A stretch of 23,373 bases of DNA from CAYYWV01 sp964475385 (lineage in GTDB: Bacteria; Pseudomonadota; Alphaproteobacteria; JAAXGF01): NCBI GenBank assembly GCA_964475385.1, contig CAYYWV010000037.1, positions 1-23,373 of the forward strand, read 5' to 3'. Of the stretch, positions 1-8,300 are shown one piece after another. The position numbers were made by a program, and so were the translations under genes. The notes beneath the pieces are model-generated. The model was not told the DNA's origin and made no database searches. It was given only the letters and a program-made list of their open reading frames with translations. Position 1 is the stretch's first letter. Each line of letters begins with the position of its first letter.

Positions 1-55
1 GATGTTGGCCCAGGCCAACCAGGTTCCGCAGAACCTGCTCAGGCTCCTGCAGTAG
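1..55 (+). CDS. Flagellin, C-terminal end (partial)
   Basis: The reading frame starting at position 2 gives MLAQANQVPQNLLRLLQ and a TAG stop at 53-55. This matches the C-terminal helix of bacterial flagellins (typical ending AMLAQANQ.PQNVL.LL), the part of the D0 domain that packs in the filament core and carries the export and polymerisation surface. Only 17 codons are in the window, so the length and paralogue identity cannot be judged. The context fits: a hairpin terminator follows, then flaG, fliD and fliS, the usual companions of flagellin genes. The call rests on the short C-terminal signature plus neighbourhood. Confidence 0.8.
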   Translation, partial: MLAQANQVPQNLLRLLQ

Positions 56-64
56 TCCGAAATT

Positions 65-93
65 GGGGAGGGGGCGCGCCCCCTCCCTCCTTT
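65..93 (+). terminator. Hairpin terminator after flagellin
   Basis: A perfect 22-bp palindrome spans 66-87 (G-rich left arm, CGCG centre, C-rich right arm), followed by TCCTTT. It starts 10 bp after the flagellin stop and ends before the flaG ribosome binding site. The very stable stem and short T-run fit a rho-independent terminator for a highly expressed flagellin transcript, although the T-tract is short. Confidence 0.65.
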
Positions 94-135
94 CGCGCAG
101 GCGGACGCCCGTTCGACGAGTGAAAGGAGAGAACG

Positions 136-465
136 ATGGAAGTCCTATCGCTTACGGCATTATCGCCAGGGACGCGCCCCGCGCCCGCGCCGTCGCGGGC
201 GGAGGGACGGGCGGCCGACGTCGTCACGCGCTCCGACGTCGCCGTCAAGACCGTCTCCCAGACCGGCGCTTCACCGGCCCCGGCGGCGCCGCGCAAAGCG
301 TATGAGGTTTCGCTCGACGTCGACAAGCGGATCAACCGGATCATCGTCACGATCAAGCATCCGGACACCGGCGAGGTCATCGAGCAGCTCCCGCCCGAGC
401 AGATCCGCAACATCGCGGCGGAGATCCGCGACCAGCTCGCGCCCATGGTCGACAAGCACGTCTAG
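136..465 (+). CDS. flaG: FlaG-family flagellar protein
   Basis: This 109-residue protein has a disordered Pro/Ala/Arg-rich N-terminus (about residues 1-50) and a conserved FlaG domain (about residues 53-109). The domain shows the family pattern: a beta-strand stretch VDKRINRIIVTI, then HPDTGEVIEQLPPEQI and a final amphipathic helix. FlaG proteins are small flagellar accessory proteins found next to fliD that influence filament length in some species; their biochemical role is not settled. The ATG at 136 has a good Shine-Dalgarno (AAGGAG at 123-128). The gene sits between the flagellin terminator and fliD, with a 54-bp gap to fliD, and is probably cotranscribed with fliD and fliS. Confidence 0.85.
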   Translation: MEVLSLTALSPGTRPAPAPSRAEGRAADVVTRSDVAVKTVSQTGASPAPAAPRKAYEVSLDVDKRINRIIVTIKHPDTGEVIEQLPPEQIRNIAAEIRDQLAPMVDKHV

Positions 466-519
466 ACGGGAATCGGAGCGCCTGGAACCTAATGCAACGG
501 GAAATCGCGTAAGACCGCC

Positions 520-3500
520 ATGGACTCATCGCTCAACCTCGGCAACCTCACGGTCGACAGCAGCGGCCGGGCATCCTTTTCGGGCCTGTCCTCGGGCATC
601 GACTTCGCCGGCGCGGTCGACAGCATCATCGAGGCCAAGCGCGCGCCGATCGTGCGGCTCGAGGACAAGATCACCGCGAACTCCGACAAGATCACGGCGC
701 TCAACGAGTTCAATGGCCTGTTGCAGGGGCTGCGCAACGCCGTCGCCGACCTGCGCGGCGCGGTGACGCTCGACGGCTCGGGCGACGCGTTCAAGACCAA
801 GCAGGCCTTCGCCTCGACCTCGCGGACCGACGGCGTGACGCCTTCCGCCGCCGCCAACCTGATCGGGGTGACGGTGACCAACGCGGCCGCTGCGGGCAGC
901 CATAGCATCGAGGTGCGCCGGGTCGCGCTCGCCCACAAGATCTCGACCCAAGCCTTCACCTCGACGACAACGGCGCTCGGGCTTTCCGGCAGCTTCCAGA
1001 TCAGCGGCGGCACCAACGAGGCGACGATCACCGTGCAATCGGGCGATTCGCTGTCCGACATCCGCGCCCGCATCAACAACGCCAACACGGGCTCGAAACC
1101 GACGGGCGTGACGGCGAGCATCGTCTCGGTCTCCTCGACCGAGAACTACCTGATCCTGACCAACGACAAGACCGGCACCGACATCGTGCTGACCGACACC
1201 GGCACGGTGCTGTCCGGGCTCGGGTTGTCGAAGACCAACGGCACCGGCGGGTTCCGCAACGGGTTGCCGAGCGGCACCGGCAACGGGCAGAGCAAGATCG
1301 AATCGGCCGACGGTTTCGACAAGATCCTGTTCGACGGCACCCAGGCCGACAACAGCTTCCTGATCAGCTACGACCAGGCCACCAAGGTGATGACGCTCAC
1401 CCGCGGCGACGGCGCGACCGACACCGCGACGCTCTCGTCCACCGCGATCGCGTCGGGCAAAACCGAAACCGTGACCTTCAGCAATTTCGGGGTCACGATC
1501 GTCCTCAACTCGAACTTCAACAAGTCGGCCGACATTCTGGTCGACGCCGACGTGGCGAGCGTGACCGGCGGCGGCGGCGCGATCGATTCCGCGAGCGTCA
1601 AGATCGCCGATTCGAAAGGAAACATCTCGGGGATCACCTCGACCACGCTCAGCTTCGGGAACCTGACCACGCCGACGGCGATTTCGATCACCGCGGGCGG
1701 GTTCTCGGGCACCTTCGACGGGTCGACCACGGGAACCAAGACGGTCACCCTGTCCGACGCCAACGGCAACAGCCTGACCGTTCAGTTCAACGTGACCGCG
1801 GCCTTCACCGGCGCCGAGACCGCCGCCTCGATCGACCTCCAGGAGCTTGAGAACCTGGTCGGCGCGACCGGCACCCAGTTCTCGACCGTGCTCCAGAAGG
1901 CGCAGACGGCGCGGTTCACCGCCGACGGCCTGCTCAATCCCACGCGCTATGAATCGAGCGTGGTGACGAGCGCGACGGCCAAGCTCAACAGCGTCGCCTC
2001 GGTGACCAGCACCACCGGCAGCTTCAGCGTCGACGGCACCGTCATCAACTACGACGCCTCGGTCGATTCGCTGACCGACATCGCCAACCGGATTACGTCA
2101 AGCGTTTCGGGGGTGACCGCCAAGGTGGTCGCCGACGGAACCGGCTACCGGATGGACATCACCACCACCAACAGCACGCTCACGCTGACCGACACCACCG
2201 GCCTGCTCGCCGACCTCAACGTCAACAACGACCTGGTGATCGAGCGCGCGAGCAACACGGTGACCGACGTCTTCAAGGGGGTCACCTTGTCGCTGTTCCA
2301 GAGCGAGCCCGGAACCAAGATCAAGATCGACATCGAAGAAGACCTCACCGCGGTCAAGGATGCGATCAAAGGCTTCGTCGACGCCTATAACGCGCTGCGC
2401 GTGTTCATCAACACCCAGAACCAGACCGACCCCGCGACCGGGACCAAGGGCGACAACAGCGGGCCGTTGTTCCAAGACCGGACCCTGAACGCGATCCGCG
2501 ACGAGCTCTCCGACATCGTCGGCAGCGGAACCGCGGGGGTGAGCAATCAGTTCTCGGTGCTGGCGCAGATCGGCGTCAACTTCGTCAACAACGGCCAGCA
2601 GAGCGATCCGCTCAACTTCGACACCTTGGAGGTCGACGACACCAAGCTCGATTCCACGCTGGTCGCCAACATCGACGACGTGCGGCGGCTGTTCACCTTC
2701 GACTTCTCGAGCTCGGACCCCAACGTGACCCTGCTCGACTTCAAGGGCACGACCGCCTACAGCGCGACCGGCTACACGCTCAACATCGGCACCATCGGCG
2801 CGTTCGATCACAACACGATCACGATCACCGACCGCAACGCGACGCTCAACAGCGCCACGAGCGCCGGCGCGACCACGTCGGGCTCGTTCAACATCAACGG
2901 CACGCCGGTCGCATACGACGTCACGCTGGACACCCTCGACAGCCTGTCCGCGAAGATCAACGCGGCGGGGATTTCAGGGGTCACGTCCACAGTGGTGAAC
3001 GACACCAACGGGGCCCATATCGCCGTCCATTCGACCACGACGCCGCTCACGATTGACGGGGATACCGGCGATCTGTTGAGCAAGCTCAACTTCACGCCCG
3101 ACAACAACATCATCGATTCGGCCAATATCGGCGGCGCGTCCAACGGCGCCGACGACGGCACCGTCACCATCTCGGGACGCGAGCTGACCGTGACCAGCAA
3201 GAGCGGAGCCAACGGGCTCAAGCTCCTCTACACGGGCGCGGCCGGGGTCTCCGGCATCACGCTCAACTACACCGTGGGCATCGCGACCAACCTGTTCTTC
3301 GCGGTCGACCGCTTCGTCGACACCACCAACGGGGCGATCCAGAACGAGATCGAGGGGCTCAAGAACCAGAACAAGGCCGCCCAGGATCGCATCGACCAGC
3401 TTGAGACCCGCCTCGCCATCCTCCGCGATTCGCTTAGTTCTCGGTTCATCGCCGCCGAACAGGCGCTCGCGACCATGGAGAACACGCTCAACTCCATCAA

Positions 3501-3534
3501 CCAGTTCTTCAAAGCCCAGCAGAACAACGGCTAG
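520..3534 (+). CDS. fliD: Flagellar filament cap protein FliD (extra long)
   Basis: FliD (HAP2) forms the oligomeric cap at the filament tip and guides flagellin folding and insertion. The FliD N-terminal domain is at about residues 18-120 (FSGLSSGIDFAGAVDSIIEAKRAPI begins it, split here only for reference). The FliD C-terminal domain lies at about 590-1000, with a terminal coiled coil from about 940 ending in ATMENTLNSINQFFKAQ, the usual C-terminus. At 1004 residues it is about twice the common 400-650. The extra length includes three Flagellin_IN-like repeats at about residues 153-238, 497-567 and 786-857, each of the form GSF.I.G...Y....DSL..I...IN....GVTA..V. The ATG at 520 has no clear Shine-Dalgarno (only GGGAAA about 20 nt upstream). 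fliS follows after 43 bp. Confidence 0.93.
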   Translation: MDSSLNLGNLTVDSSGRASFSGLSSGIDFAGAVDSIIEAKRAPIVRLEDKITANSDKITALNEFNGLLQGLRNAVADLRGAVTLDGSGDAFKTKQAFASTSRTDGVTPSAAANLIGVTVTNAAAAGSHSIEVRRVALAHKISTQAFTSTTTALGLSGSFQISGGTNEATITVQSGDSLSDIRARINNANTGSKPTGVTASIVSVSSTENYLILTNDKTGTDIVLTDTGTVLSGLGLSKTNGTGGFRNGLPSGTGNGQSKIESADGFDKILFDGTQADNSFLISYDQATKVMTLTRGDGATDTATLSSTAIASGKTETVTFSNFGVTIVLNSNFNKSADILVDADVASVTGGGGAIDSASVKIADSKGNISGITSTTLSFGNLTTPTAISITAGGFSGTFDGSTTGTKTVTLSDANGNSLTVQFNVTAAFTGAETAASIDLQELENLVGATGTQFSTVLQKAQTARFTADGLLNPTRYESSVVTSATAKLNSVASVTSTTGSFSVDGTVINYDASVDSLTDIANRITSSVSGVTAKVVADGTGYRMDITTTNSTLTLTDTTGLLADLNVNNDLVIERASNTVTDVFKGVTLSLFQSEPGTKIKIDIEEDLTAVKDAIKGFVDAYNALRVFINTQNQTDPATGTKGDNSGPLFQDRTLNAIRDELSDIVGSGTAGVSNQFSVLAQIGVNFVNNGQQSDPLNFDTLEVDDTKLDSTLVANIDDVRRLFTFDFSSSDPNVTLLDFKGTTAYSATGYTLNIGTIGAFDHNTITITDRNATLNSATSAGATTSGSFNINGTPVAYDVTLDTLDSLSAKINAAGISGVTSTVVNDTNGAHIAVHSTTTPLTIDGDTGDLLSKLNFTPDNNIIDSANIGGASNGADDGTVTISGRELTVTSKSGANGLKLLYTGAAGVSGITLNYTVGIATNLFFAVDRFVDTTNGAIQNEIEGLKNQNKAAQDRIDQLETRLAILRDSLSSRFIAAEQALATMENTLNSINQFFKAQQNNG

Positions 3535-3577
3535 GCGTATCCACCGCCATGACAAACGAAACGGGAGTGCCGGATCA

Positions 3578-4036
3578 ATGAACCAGACGGGCGTTCACAC
3601 CTATCAAATCCAGAGAATCCTCACCGCCTCGCCGGCGCGCCGGGTCGCCATGCTTTACGAGGCCGCGATCAATTCTCTGCGCAAGGCGATCGACGCCATC
3701 GAACGGGGCGAGATCGAAGAACGCTGGCGCGCCAACCAGCACGCCGCCGACGTCATCGAGCACCTCCTGATGACCCTCGATCTCGAACGCGGGGGCGAGA
3801 TCGCCGCCAACCTCGATCGGCTGTACCGGTTCATGCTGCGCCATCTGATCAATGTGGACGTCCGCAACGATCCCCAGCCCGCCCGCGACGTCATCGCTCT
3901 TCTCGAGCCGCTGCACCGCTCGTGGTGCGAGCTCGACCGGAAGGTCGCCGCCGAAGGCGGAGAGGCGCAGCCGGCCTCCGCGGACGAATCGGCGGCTGCG
4001 GCCGGCTCGGGCGAGCGGGTCTACGCCACCGCTTGA
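3578..4036 (+). CDS. fliS: Flagellar export chaperone FliS
   Basis: FliS is a cytosolic helical-bundle chaperone that binds the C-terminus of flagellin and prevents premature polymerisation before export. The 152-residue product has the FliS core at about residues 5-125: a YQIQRILTASPARRVAMLYEAAI start matching the family's Y....I.TASPE.L..MLYDGAI pattern, then RWRANQHAADVIEHLLMTLD and LDRLYRFMLRHLINVDV. The last 25 residues are a low-complexity Ala/Glu/Ser tail. The start at 3578 is chosen because the reading frame open further upstream lies inside fliD, this ATG has GGGAG (3563-3567) about 10 nt upstream, and the conserved domain begins here. A strong terminator follows. Confidence 0.92.
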   Translation: MNQTGVHTYQIQRILTASPARRVAMLYEAAINSLRKAIDAIERGEIEERWRANQHAADVIEHLLMTLDLERGGEIAANLDRLYRFMLRHLINVDVRNDPQPARDVIALLEPLHRSWCELDRKVAAEGGEAQPASADESAAAAGSGERVYATA

Positions 4037-4071
4037 ACGCTCCGCAGCCGGTCTCCGGCCTTCGAACCCAC

Positions 4072-4104
4072 CGCCGGCGCCTTTCGCGCCGGCGTTCTTT
4101 TTTT
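4072..4104 (+). terminator. Rho-independent terminator after fliS
   Basis: A perfect 9-bp stem, CGCCGGCGC (4072-4080) with GCGCCGGCG (4086-4094), encloses a 5-nt loop and is followed directly by TTCTTTTTTT (4095-4104). It is 36 bp after the fliS stop. This is a textbook intrinsic terminator that separates the flaG-fliD-fliS unit from the fliK promoter region. Confidence 0.92.
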
Positions 4105-4167
4105 GCCCGGCCTCTTCTCTTGGCCCGTCTCGGCCCGCCCGGCACGATCTGCCCCCGGCGTGCAGAG

Positions 4168-4180
4168 ATTGCCCGGCAAT
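4168..4180. promoter_or_regulatory. Palindromic candidate enhancer upstream of the fliK promoter
   Basis: ATTGCCCGGCAAT is a perfect 13-bp palindrome centred at 4174, about 113 bp upstream of the predicted sigma-54 start point. Dyad sites at roughly -80 to -150 are where sigma-54 enhancer-binding proteins usually sit. A natural candidate ligand is the FlbD homologue encoded at 13545-14906. The site is seen directly; its function is inferred. Confidence 0.35.
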
Positions 4181-4208
4181 TCCCGCCCCATGGGTGAACA
4201 GGCTTCCC

Positions 4209-4235
4209 GTTTCAACAAAAATATCATTTTGAAAC
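4209..4235. promoter_or_regulatory. AT-rich inverted repeat upstream of the fliK promoter
   Basis: GTTTCAA (4209-4215) and TTGAAAC (4229-4235) form a perfect 7-bp inverted repeat around an AT-rich spacer. It lies in the most AT-rich stretch of this part of the window, about 50-80 bp upstream of the predicted transcription start. It could be a second activator site, an IHF-type bending region or simply an AT-rich upstream segment. Only the repeat itself is certain. Confidence 0.3.
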
Positions 4236-4260
4236 AATATGTTATGTCCATTTCCCGAGT

Positions 4261-4277
4261 TGGCCCGCAACTTGCTT
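4261..4277 (+). promoter_or_regulatory. Sigma-54 promoter for fliK-flgD-flgE
   Basis: TGGCCCG-CAAC-TTGCTT matches the sigma-54 (RpoN) consensus TGGCACG-N4-TTGCT. The invariant GG (4262-4263) and GC (4274-4275) are separated by exactly 10 nt, and transcription would start near 4287. It is followed by the fliK start at 4315 and preceded by the fliS terminator. Hook genes are classical sigma-54 targets in alphaproteobacteria that use FlbD, and an FlbD homologue is encoded in this window. Confidence 0.85.
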
Positions 4278-4314
4278 CGGTGGGAGTGATGAACTTTGTG
4301 GAACCGAGCACGGC

Positions 4315-6048
4315 ATGACCGTAGCGACCGCCAACCTGTTCGAGGGCCTCATCCCCGGCGCCAAGCCGGCGGGAACGAGCGCAGCCGCGCCCGCCGCCGG
4401 CGCGCCAGCGGTCAAGGCCACGGACGCGTCCTCGTTCGATGCGGCGATGGCGAACGCCGTTGCGAACGTCGCCGCAAAGTTCGCCGGGCTCCAAACAAAG
4501 ACCGCGGCCGCCGCGGGCGTTTCGGGAGATACGCTTTCCGACGACCTACCGGGTCTGGGCGATGACGCGAGCGCCGCCGCGCTTCTCCTGTTGGCGGCGA
4601 ACGGCCCGGCGGCCCCGCTTCCGCCCGCCTTCCCCCCCGCCGCCGCGGCGGCCGAACGCGCGCTTCAGGCCGTCACGGACAAAGGGACCGCCGCGACAAC
4701 GCAAGGGAACGCCGCCGCCGCTGCGCTTGCGGCCGAAACGACCGGCTCCCTGTCCGCGGCCATCTTCGCCGAAGATCCCGCCAAGTCGGGGGCGACCGTC
4801 GCGCTCCCGAGCGCAACCGTTTCGCCCCCGGCGCTCGGCCTTGGAGGAACGCCGCCGCAGTCGAGCGGACTGCCGATCACGCCGGCCGAGGTCACGCCGC
4901 CCTTCGCCAACGACGGCTCTTCCGCATCAGGCCTCGCGACGGCGGCCGCCGCCGCGCGCGCCAAGGGTTCCGCGTCCGAAGCGACGTCACCGACGGTCTC
5001 CTCCGCGACCGCGGCGAAAGGCGTCCGCTCCGACGTCCCAGCGTCTGTTCCACTCCCCCCGCCCCAGGCCGAGGCGCCGCGCGCTCCTGCTCCTGCCCGT
5101 CCAGAGCTAACAATCGTGCGCACTTCGCCCAGCGCCACGGAAGCCGGAACCAAGGCTTTGCCGGCCGTGAGCGGACCGCTTGCGGGCGAGCTCGTGGTCG
5201 CAGCGAGCGAGAGTGCGCCCGCCTTGTCCGTGAGCGCGGCGGCGAACGAAGCGTCGCGCCCCGGACGGACCCGTACAGCCTCTTCCGCCACGCCCGCCGA
5301 CAACGCATCATCGCGCCCCTCGCCGTCGGCCGCGACGACTCCCCTATCGTCGCTTACCGCCGCCGCTTCCGGCCCGGGGGCGACCGATCCAGGCCCCGGC
5401 GCGGTGGATGCAGAGAGCGGAGCGGAGGCCGCGATCGCGCTTTCCGATCTCGCCGAACGCGGACTCTCCAAAGGTCGCGAACGGACAGGCGACGGCGCCG
5501 TTCAGACCGGCAACCCGGCCGCGGCCGCGCGGACCGGCGGCGCGCAGCATGCGCAACTTCGCGGCGCCGAGGCTGCGGCGCGGCCCCAGCATCCGCCTGC
5601 GCCGCCGGTCGTCGATCAGGTCGTCGTGCATCTCCGCACCGCGATCCGGAACGGAATCGACCGGCTCGACATCCAGCTCAAGCCGGCCGCCCTCGGCCAC
5701 ATCACCATGAAGCTCGACATGAGCGCCGACGGCCGCGTCTCGGCGGTGATCACCGCCGACCGGCCCGAGACCTTGCACCTCTTGCAGCGCGACGCGCGCG
5801 GGCTCGAACGCGCCCTTCAAGACGCCGGCCTTCAGACCAACCAAGGCAGCTTGAGCTTCAATCTGCGCGGCGAAGGCCAAGGCGCAGGCCAGCACCACGA
5901 CCCGACAGGCGGGTTCGGATCGGGCTTCGCCCAGTCGGACGCGCGCCTCGACTTCGGCGCGGGGAGCGAGTCCGGAAACGAGACGGACCCCCTGCCCCCG
6001 GCGCGCCCCAGGGCCGCCTTGGACCGCGCCCTCGATATCGAAGTGTAA
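4315..6048 (+). CDS. fliK: Flagellar hook-length control protein FliK
   Basis: FliK is exported during hook assembly and switches the export gate from hook to filament substrates. The 577-residue protein has a long Ala/Pro/Ser-rich disordered ruler region (about residues 15-425) and a conserved C-terminal Flg_hook domain at about 431-520. That domain shows the family features: RLDIQLKPAALGHITMKLDM, then VSAVITADRPETLHLLQRD and LERALQDAGL. The last 60 residues are a polar tail. The ATG at 4315 has no clear Shine-Dalgarno. It overlaps the stop of a 9-codon frame (4289-4318) as ATGA, so translational coupling is possible. It is the first gene after the sigma-54 promoter and is followed by flgD after 12 bp. 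Confidence 0.9.
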   Translation: MTVATANLFEGLIPGAKPAGTSAAAPAAGAPAVKATDASSFDAAMANAVANVAAKFAGLQTKTAAAAGVSGDTLSDDLPGLGDDASAAALLLLAANGPAAPLPPAFPPAAAAAERALQAVTDKGTAATTQGNAAAAALAAETTGSLSAAIFAEDPAKSGATVALPSATVSPPALGLGGTPPQSSGLPITPAEVTPPFANDGSSASGLATAAAAARAKGSASEATSPTVSSATAAKGVRSDVPASVPLPPPQAEAPRAPAPARPELTIVRTSPSATEAGTKALPAVSGPLAGELVVAASESAPALSVSAAANEASRPGRTRTASSATPADNASSRPSPSAATTPLSSLTAAASGPGATDPGPGAVDAESGAEAAIALSDLAERGLSKGRERTGDGAVQTGNPAAAARTGGAQHAQLRGAEAAARPQHPPAPPVVDQVVVHLRTAIRNGIDRLDIQLKPAALGHITMKLDMSADGRVSAVITADRPETLHLLQRDARGLERALQDAGLQTNQGSLSFNLRGEGQGAGQHHDPTGGFGSGFAQSDARLDFGAGSESGNETDPLPPARPRAALDRALDIEV

Positions 6049-6060
6049 AGGGACCAACCG

Positions 6061-6750
6061 ATGGACAGCATCCCGACCGTTCCCGACCCCAACGCCGTGA
6101 CCATCGCGTCGAGCCAGCCCAAGAGCTCGGGCCTCAGATTGTCTGAGGACTTCGACACCTTCCTCACCCTGCTGACGACCCAGCTTTCCAATCAAGACCC
6201 GCTGGACCCGCTCGATTCGAACGAGTTCGTCGCCCAGCTCGTAAGCTTCTCGGGCGTCGAGCAGGCGATCAACACCAACACCAAGCTCGACGATCTGATC
6301 GGCCTGCTCTCGGCCAATCAGACGGCCGCCGCCGTAGGCCTTCTCGGCACCACGGTCGACGCCAAGGGCGACAGCGCGACGCTTGCGAACGGCGAGGCGC
6401 GCTACATCTACGGGCTCTCGGCCAACGCGGCCTCAACGACGATCGAAATCCGCAACGATCAGGGCCAGCTCGTCTACACGGGCGGCGGCGAGGTCGCCGC
6501 CGGCGAGTACACCTTCGTCTGGGACGGCCGCGACAACAACGGCGTTTCCCAGCCCGACGGCGTCTATTCGATCACTGTGACCGCCAAGGACGCCCGCGGA
6601 GACCCGGTCGAGACCTCGACCCGGATCACCGGGCGGGTCACTGGCGTCGACACCAGCTCGGGCAAGCCCGTTCTCACGGTCAACGGCGTCGAAGTGCCGA
6701 TGGATGATGTCGTTTCGGTTCGCGAAACCACATCGCCCCCGTCCATCTAG
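6061..6750 (+). CDS. flgD: Flagellar hook capping (scaffolding) protein FlgD
   Basis: FlgD is the temporary cap that lets FlgE polymerise into the hook. Residues about 29-72 carry the FlgD N-terminal signature: FDTFLTLLTTQLSNQDPLDP, then NEFVAQLVSFSGVEQ. An Ig-like/tudor C-terminal half follows (about 95-205), with the usual FVWDGRDNNGVSQPDGVYSI pattern. Length 229 residues is normal. The start ATG at 6061 has a weak AGGGA about 10 nt upstream. It lies between fliK (12-bp gap) and flgE (70-bp gap), as in many flagellar hook operons. Confidence 0.95.
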   Translation: MDSIPTVPDPNAVTIASSQPKSSGLRLSEDFDTFLTLLTTQLSNQDPLDPLDSNEFVAQLVSFSGVEQAINTNTKLDDLIGLLSANQTAAAVGLLGTTVDAKGDSATLANGEARYIYGLSANAASTTIEIRNDQGQLVYTGGGEVAAGEYTFVWDGRDNNGVSQPDGVYSITVTAKDARGDPVETSTRITGRVTGVDTSSGKPVLTVNGVEVPMDDVVSVRETTSPPSI

Positions 6751-6820
6751 GGAGCGACGGCACGCACATGAAGTTCACAGGTAGACCGCGTAACGCACAC
6801 GTAGTGAAGGAGACCAGAAC

Positions 6821-8185
6821 ATGAGCCTTTTCGGTTCACTGTTTTCGGGCGTTTCCGCCCTCAGCGCCCAAAGCCAGGCGATGGGCATCATCTCGGACAA
6901 CATCTCGAACGTGAACACGGTCGGGTTCAAGGGTACGACATCGCGGTTCGCGACGCTCGTCACCTCGCCCGCGACCGAGACCACCTACACCCCGGGCGGC
7001 GTTCAGATCCGCCCCTTCGCGCGGATCGCCGAGCAGGGCCTGTTGCAGGCGAGCTCCTCGCCCACCGACCTCGGCATCTCGGGCGACGGCTTCTTCGTCG
7101 TCAATAGCGACGTGAACGGCGGCAACGAGCCGCTGTACACCCGCGCGGGATCGTTCCGCCGCGACAACCTGGGCAACCTCGTGAACACCACCGGCTTCTA
7201 TCTCCAGGGCTGGCCGCTCGACCCGAACGGGCTGTTGCCGGGCGCGCCGGGCAACACGACCAACACCACGGCCGCGGCCGACATCTCGAGCCTCGAGACG
7301 GTCAACGTGAGCTCGATCAACGGCGTCGCCGCGGCGACCACCAAGGTCGAGCTCGGCGCCAACCTTTCGGCCGGCCAGACCGCGTTCACCGGAACCTACG
7401 ACCCGACCGCCTCGGCCAACAACATGGCCTCGGGCAACGTGAGCGCGCACTTCAGCCGCGCGGTCCGCGTGTTCGACGCCCAGGGCACCGGCCACGACTT
7501 CCAGATCGCCTTCCTCAAGACCGCGACCAACACCTGGCAGGTCGAGATCTACGCCAACCCGGCGAGCGACGTCACCGTCAGCGCGCCGCTGGTCGACGGC
7601 CAGATCGCAACCGGCACCTTGACCTTCAACGGCGACGGCAGCCTGGCCTCGGTCTCGGCCGGTCTTTCGGGAGCGATCACGGTTCAGTGGGCGACCGGCG
7701 CTTCGAACAGCTCGATCACCTTCGACTGGGGCACCGCGGGCGCGATCGGAACGGGCCGGACCGACGGCGTGAGCCAGTTCGACGGCGACTATAACGTCGC
7801 CTTCGTCAACCAGAACGGCTCCCCGGTGGGCGAACTCAACGGCATCAGCATCACCAAGGAAGGTTATGTCGTCGCCTCGTTCTCGAACGGCGAGACCCAG
7901 CGCCTCTATAAGCTGCCGATCGCGACCTTCGCCGACGTCTCGCAGCTCGAGGCGCGCTCCGGCAACGTGTTCGCCCAAACCGAAGGCTCGGGCCAGTTCA
8001 ATCTGCGCGAACCGGGCAAGGGCGGCGCCGGGCTGGTCGCCCCTTCGGCGCTTGAGGCGGCCAACGTCGACATCGGCAAGGAGTTCACCGACATGATCAT
8101 CACCCAGCGCGCTTTCTCGGCGAGCTCCAAGGTGATCACCACCGCCGACGACATGCTCGACGAGCTGATCCGAATCCGCCGTTAG
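6821..8185 (+). CDS. flgE: Flagellar hook protein FlgE
   Basis: FlgE is the structural subunit of the hook. The N-terminal Flg_bb_rod segment (residues about 4-34) carries the typical LFSGVSALSAQSQAMGIISD then NISNVNTVGFKG, and is followed by an FGD-type segment and the variable D2 domain (about 165-300). The C-terminal D0 helix (about 410-452) shows LEAANVDIGKEFTDMIITQR, as in rod and hook proteins. Length 454 residues is in the normal range. The ATG at 6821 has a strong Shine-Dalgarno (AAGGAG at 6805-6810). A 10-bp-stem hairpin follows the gene. Confidence 0.96.
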   Translation: MSLFGSLFSGVSALSAQSQAMGIISDNISNVNTVGFKGTTSRFATLVTSPATETTYTPGGVQIRPFARIAEQGLLQASSSPTDLGISGDGFFVVNSDVNGGNEPLYTRAGSFRRDNLGNLVNTTGFYLQGWPLDPNGLLPGAPGNTTNTTAAADISSLETVNVSSINGVAAATTKVELGANLSAGQTAFTGTYDPTASANNMASGNVSAHFSRAVRVFDAQGTGHDFQIAFLKTATNTWQVEIYANPASDVTVSAPLVDGQIATGTLTFNGDGSLASVSAGLSGAITVQWATGASNSSITFDWGTAGAIGTGRTDGVSQFDGDYNVAFVNQNGSPVGELNGISITKEGYVVASFSNGETQRLYKLPIATFADVSQLEARSGNVFAQTEGSGQFNLREPGKGGAGLVAPSALEAANVDIGKEFTDMIITQRAFSASSKVITTADDMLDELIRIRR

Positions 8186-8215
8186 TAGAAGCGGAACCCG
8201 CGTTTCGGCGAACCG

Positions 8216-8245
8216 GGCCGGCGCGTCTTCCGGGGCGCGCCGGCC
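8216..8245 (+). terminator. GC hairpin after flgE
   Basis: GGCCGGCGCG (8216-8225) and CGCGCCGGCC (8236-8245) form a perfect 10-bp stem with a 10-nt loop, 30 bp after the flgE stop. No T-tract follows, so it may be a weak or rho-assisted terminator or an mRNA-protecting hairpin rather than a classical intrinsic terminator. Confidence 0.45.
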
Positions 8246-8262
8246 GCGCCGTTCGGTCTCGG

Positions 8263-8300
8263 TTAACCTCTTCCTTGCCAACAGTTAACTATCGGTTTTA
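8263..8300 (+). promoter_or_regulatory. CtrA-like half-sites upstream of sciP
   Basis: Two TTAAC elements occur 22 bp apart: TTAACCTC (8263-8270) and TTAA-N7-TTTT (8285-8299). The CtrA recognition sequence is TTAA-N7-TTAA or the half-site TTAACCAT. TTAA is rare in this GC-rich window and is concentrated in the regulatory gaps. The elements lie 66-103 bp upstream of the sciP start. CtrA control of sciP is known in Caulobacter; here it is inferred from imperfect motifs. Confidence 0.4.

Noticed and set aside
484..495. Possible sigma-54 element before fliD (TGGAACCTAATGC)
   Set aside because: GG and GC are separated by 8 nt and the -12 box lacks TTGC.
4665..5471. Long leftward open frame opposite fliK
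   Set aside because: It is a GC-rich shadow frame of fliK with no recognisable domain; fliK on the + strand carries the Flg_hook domain.
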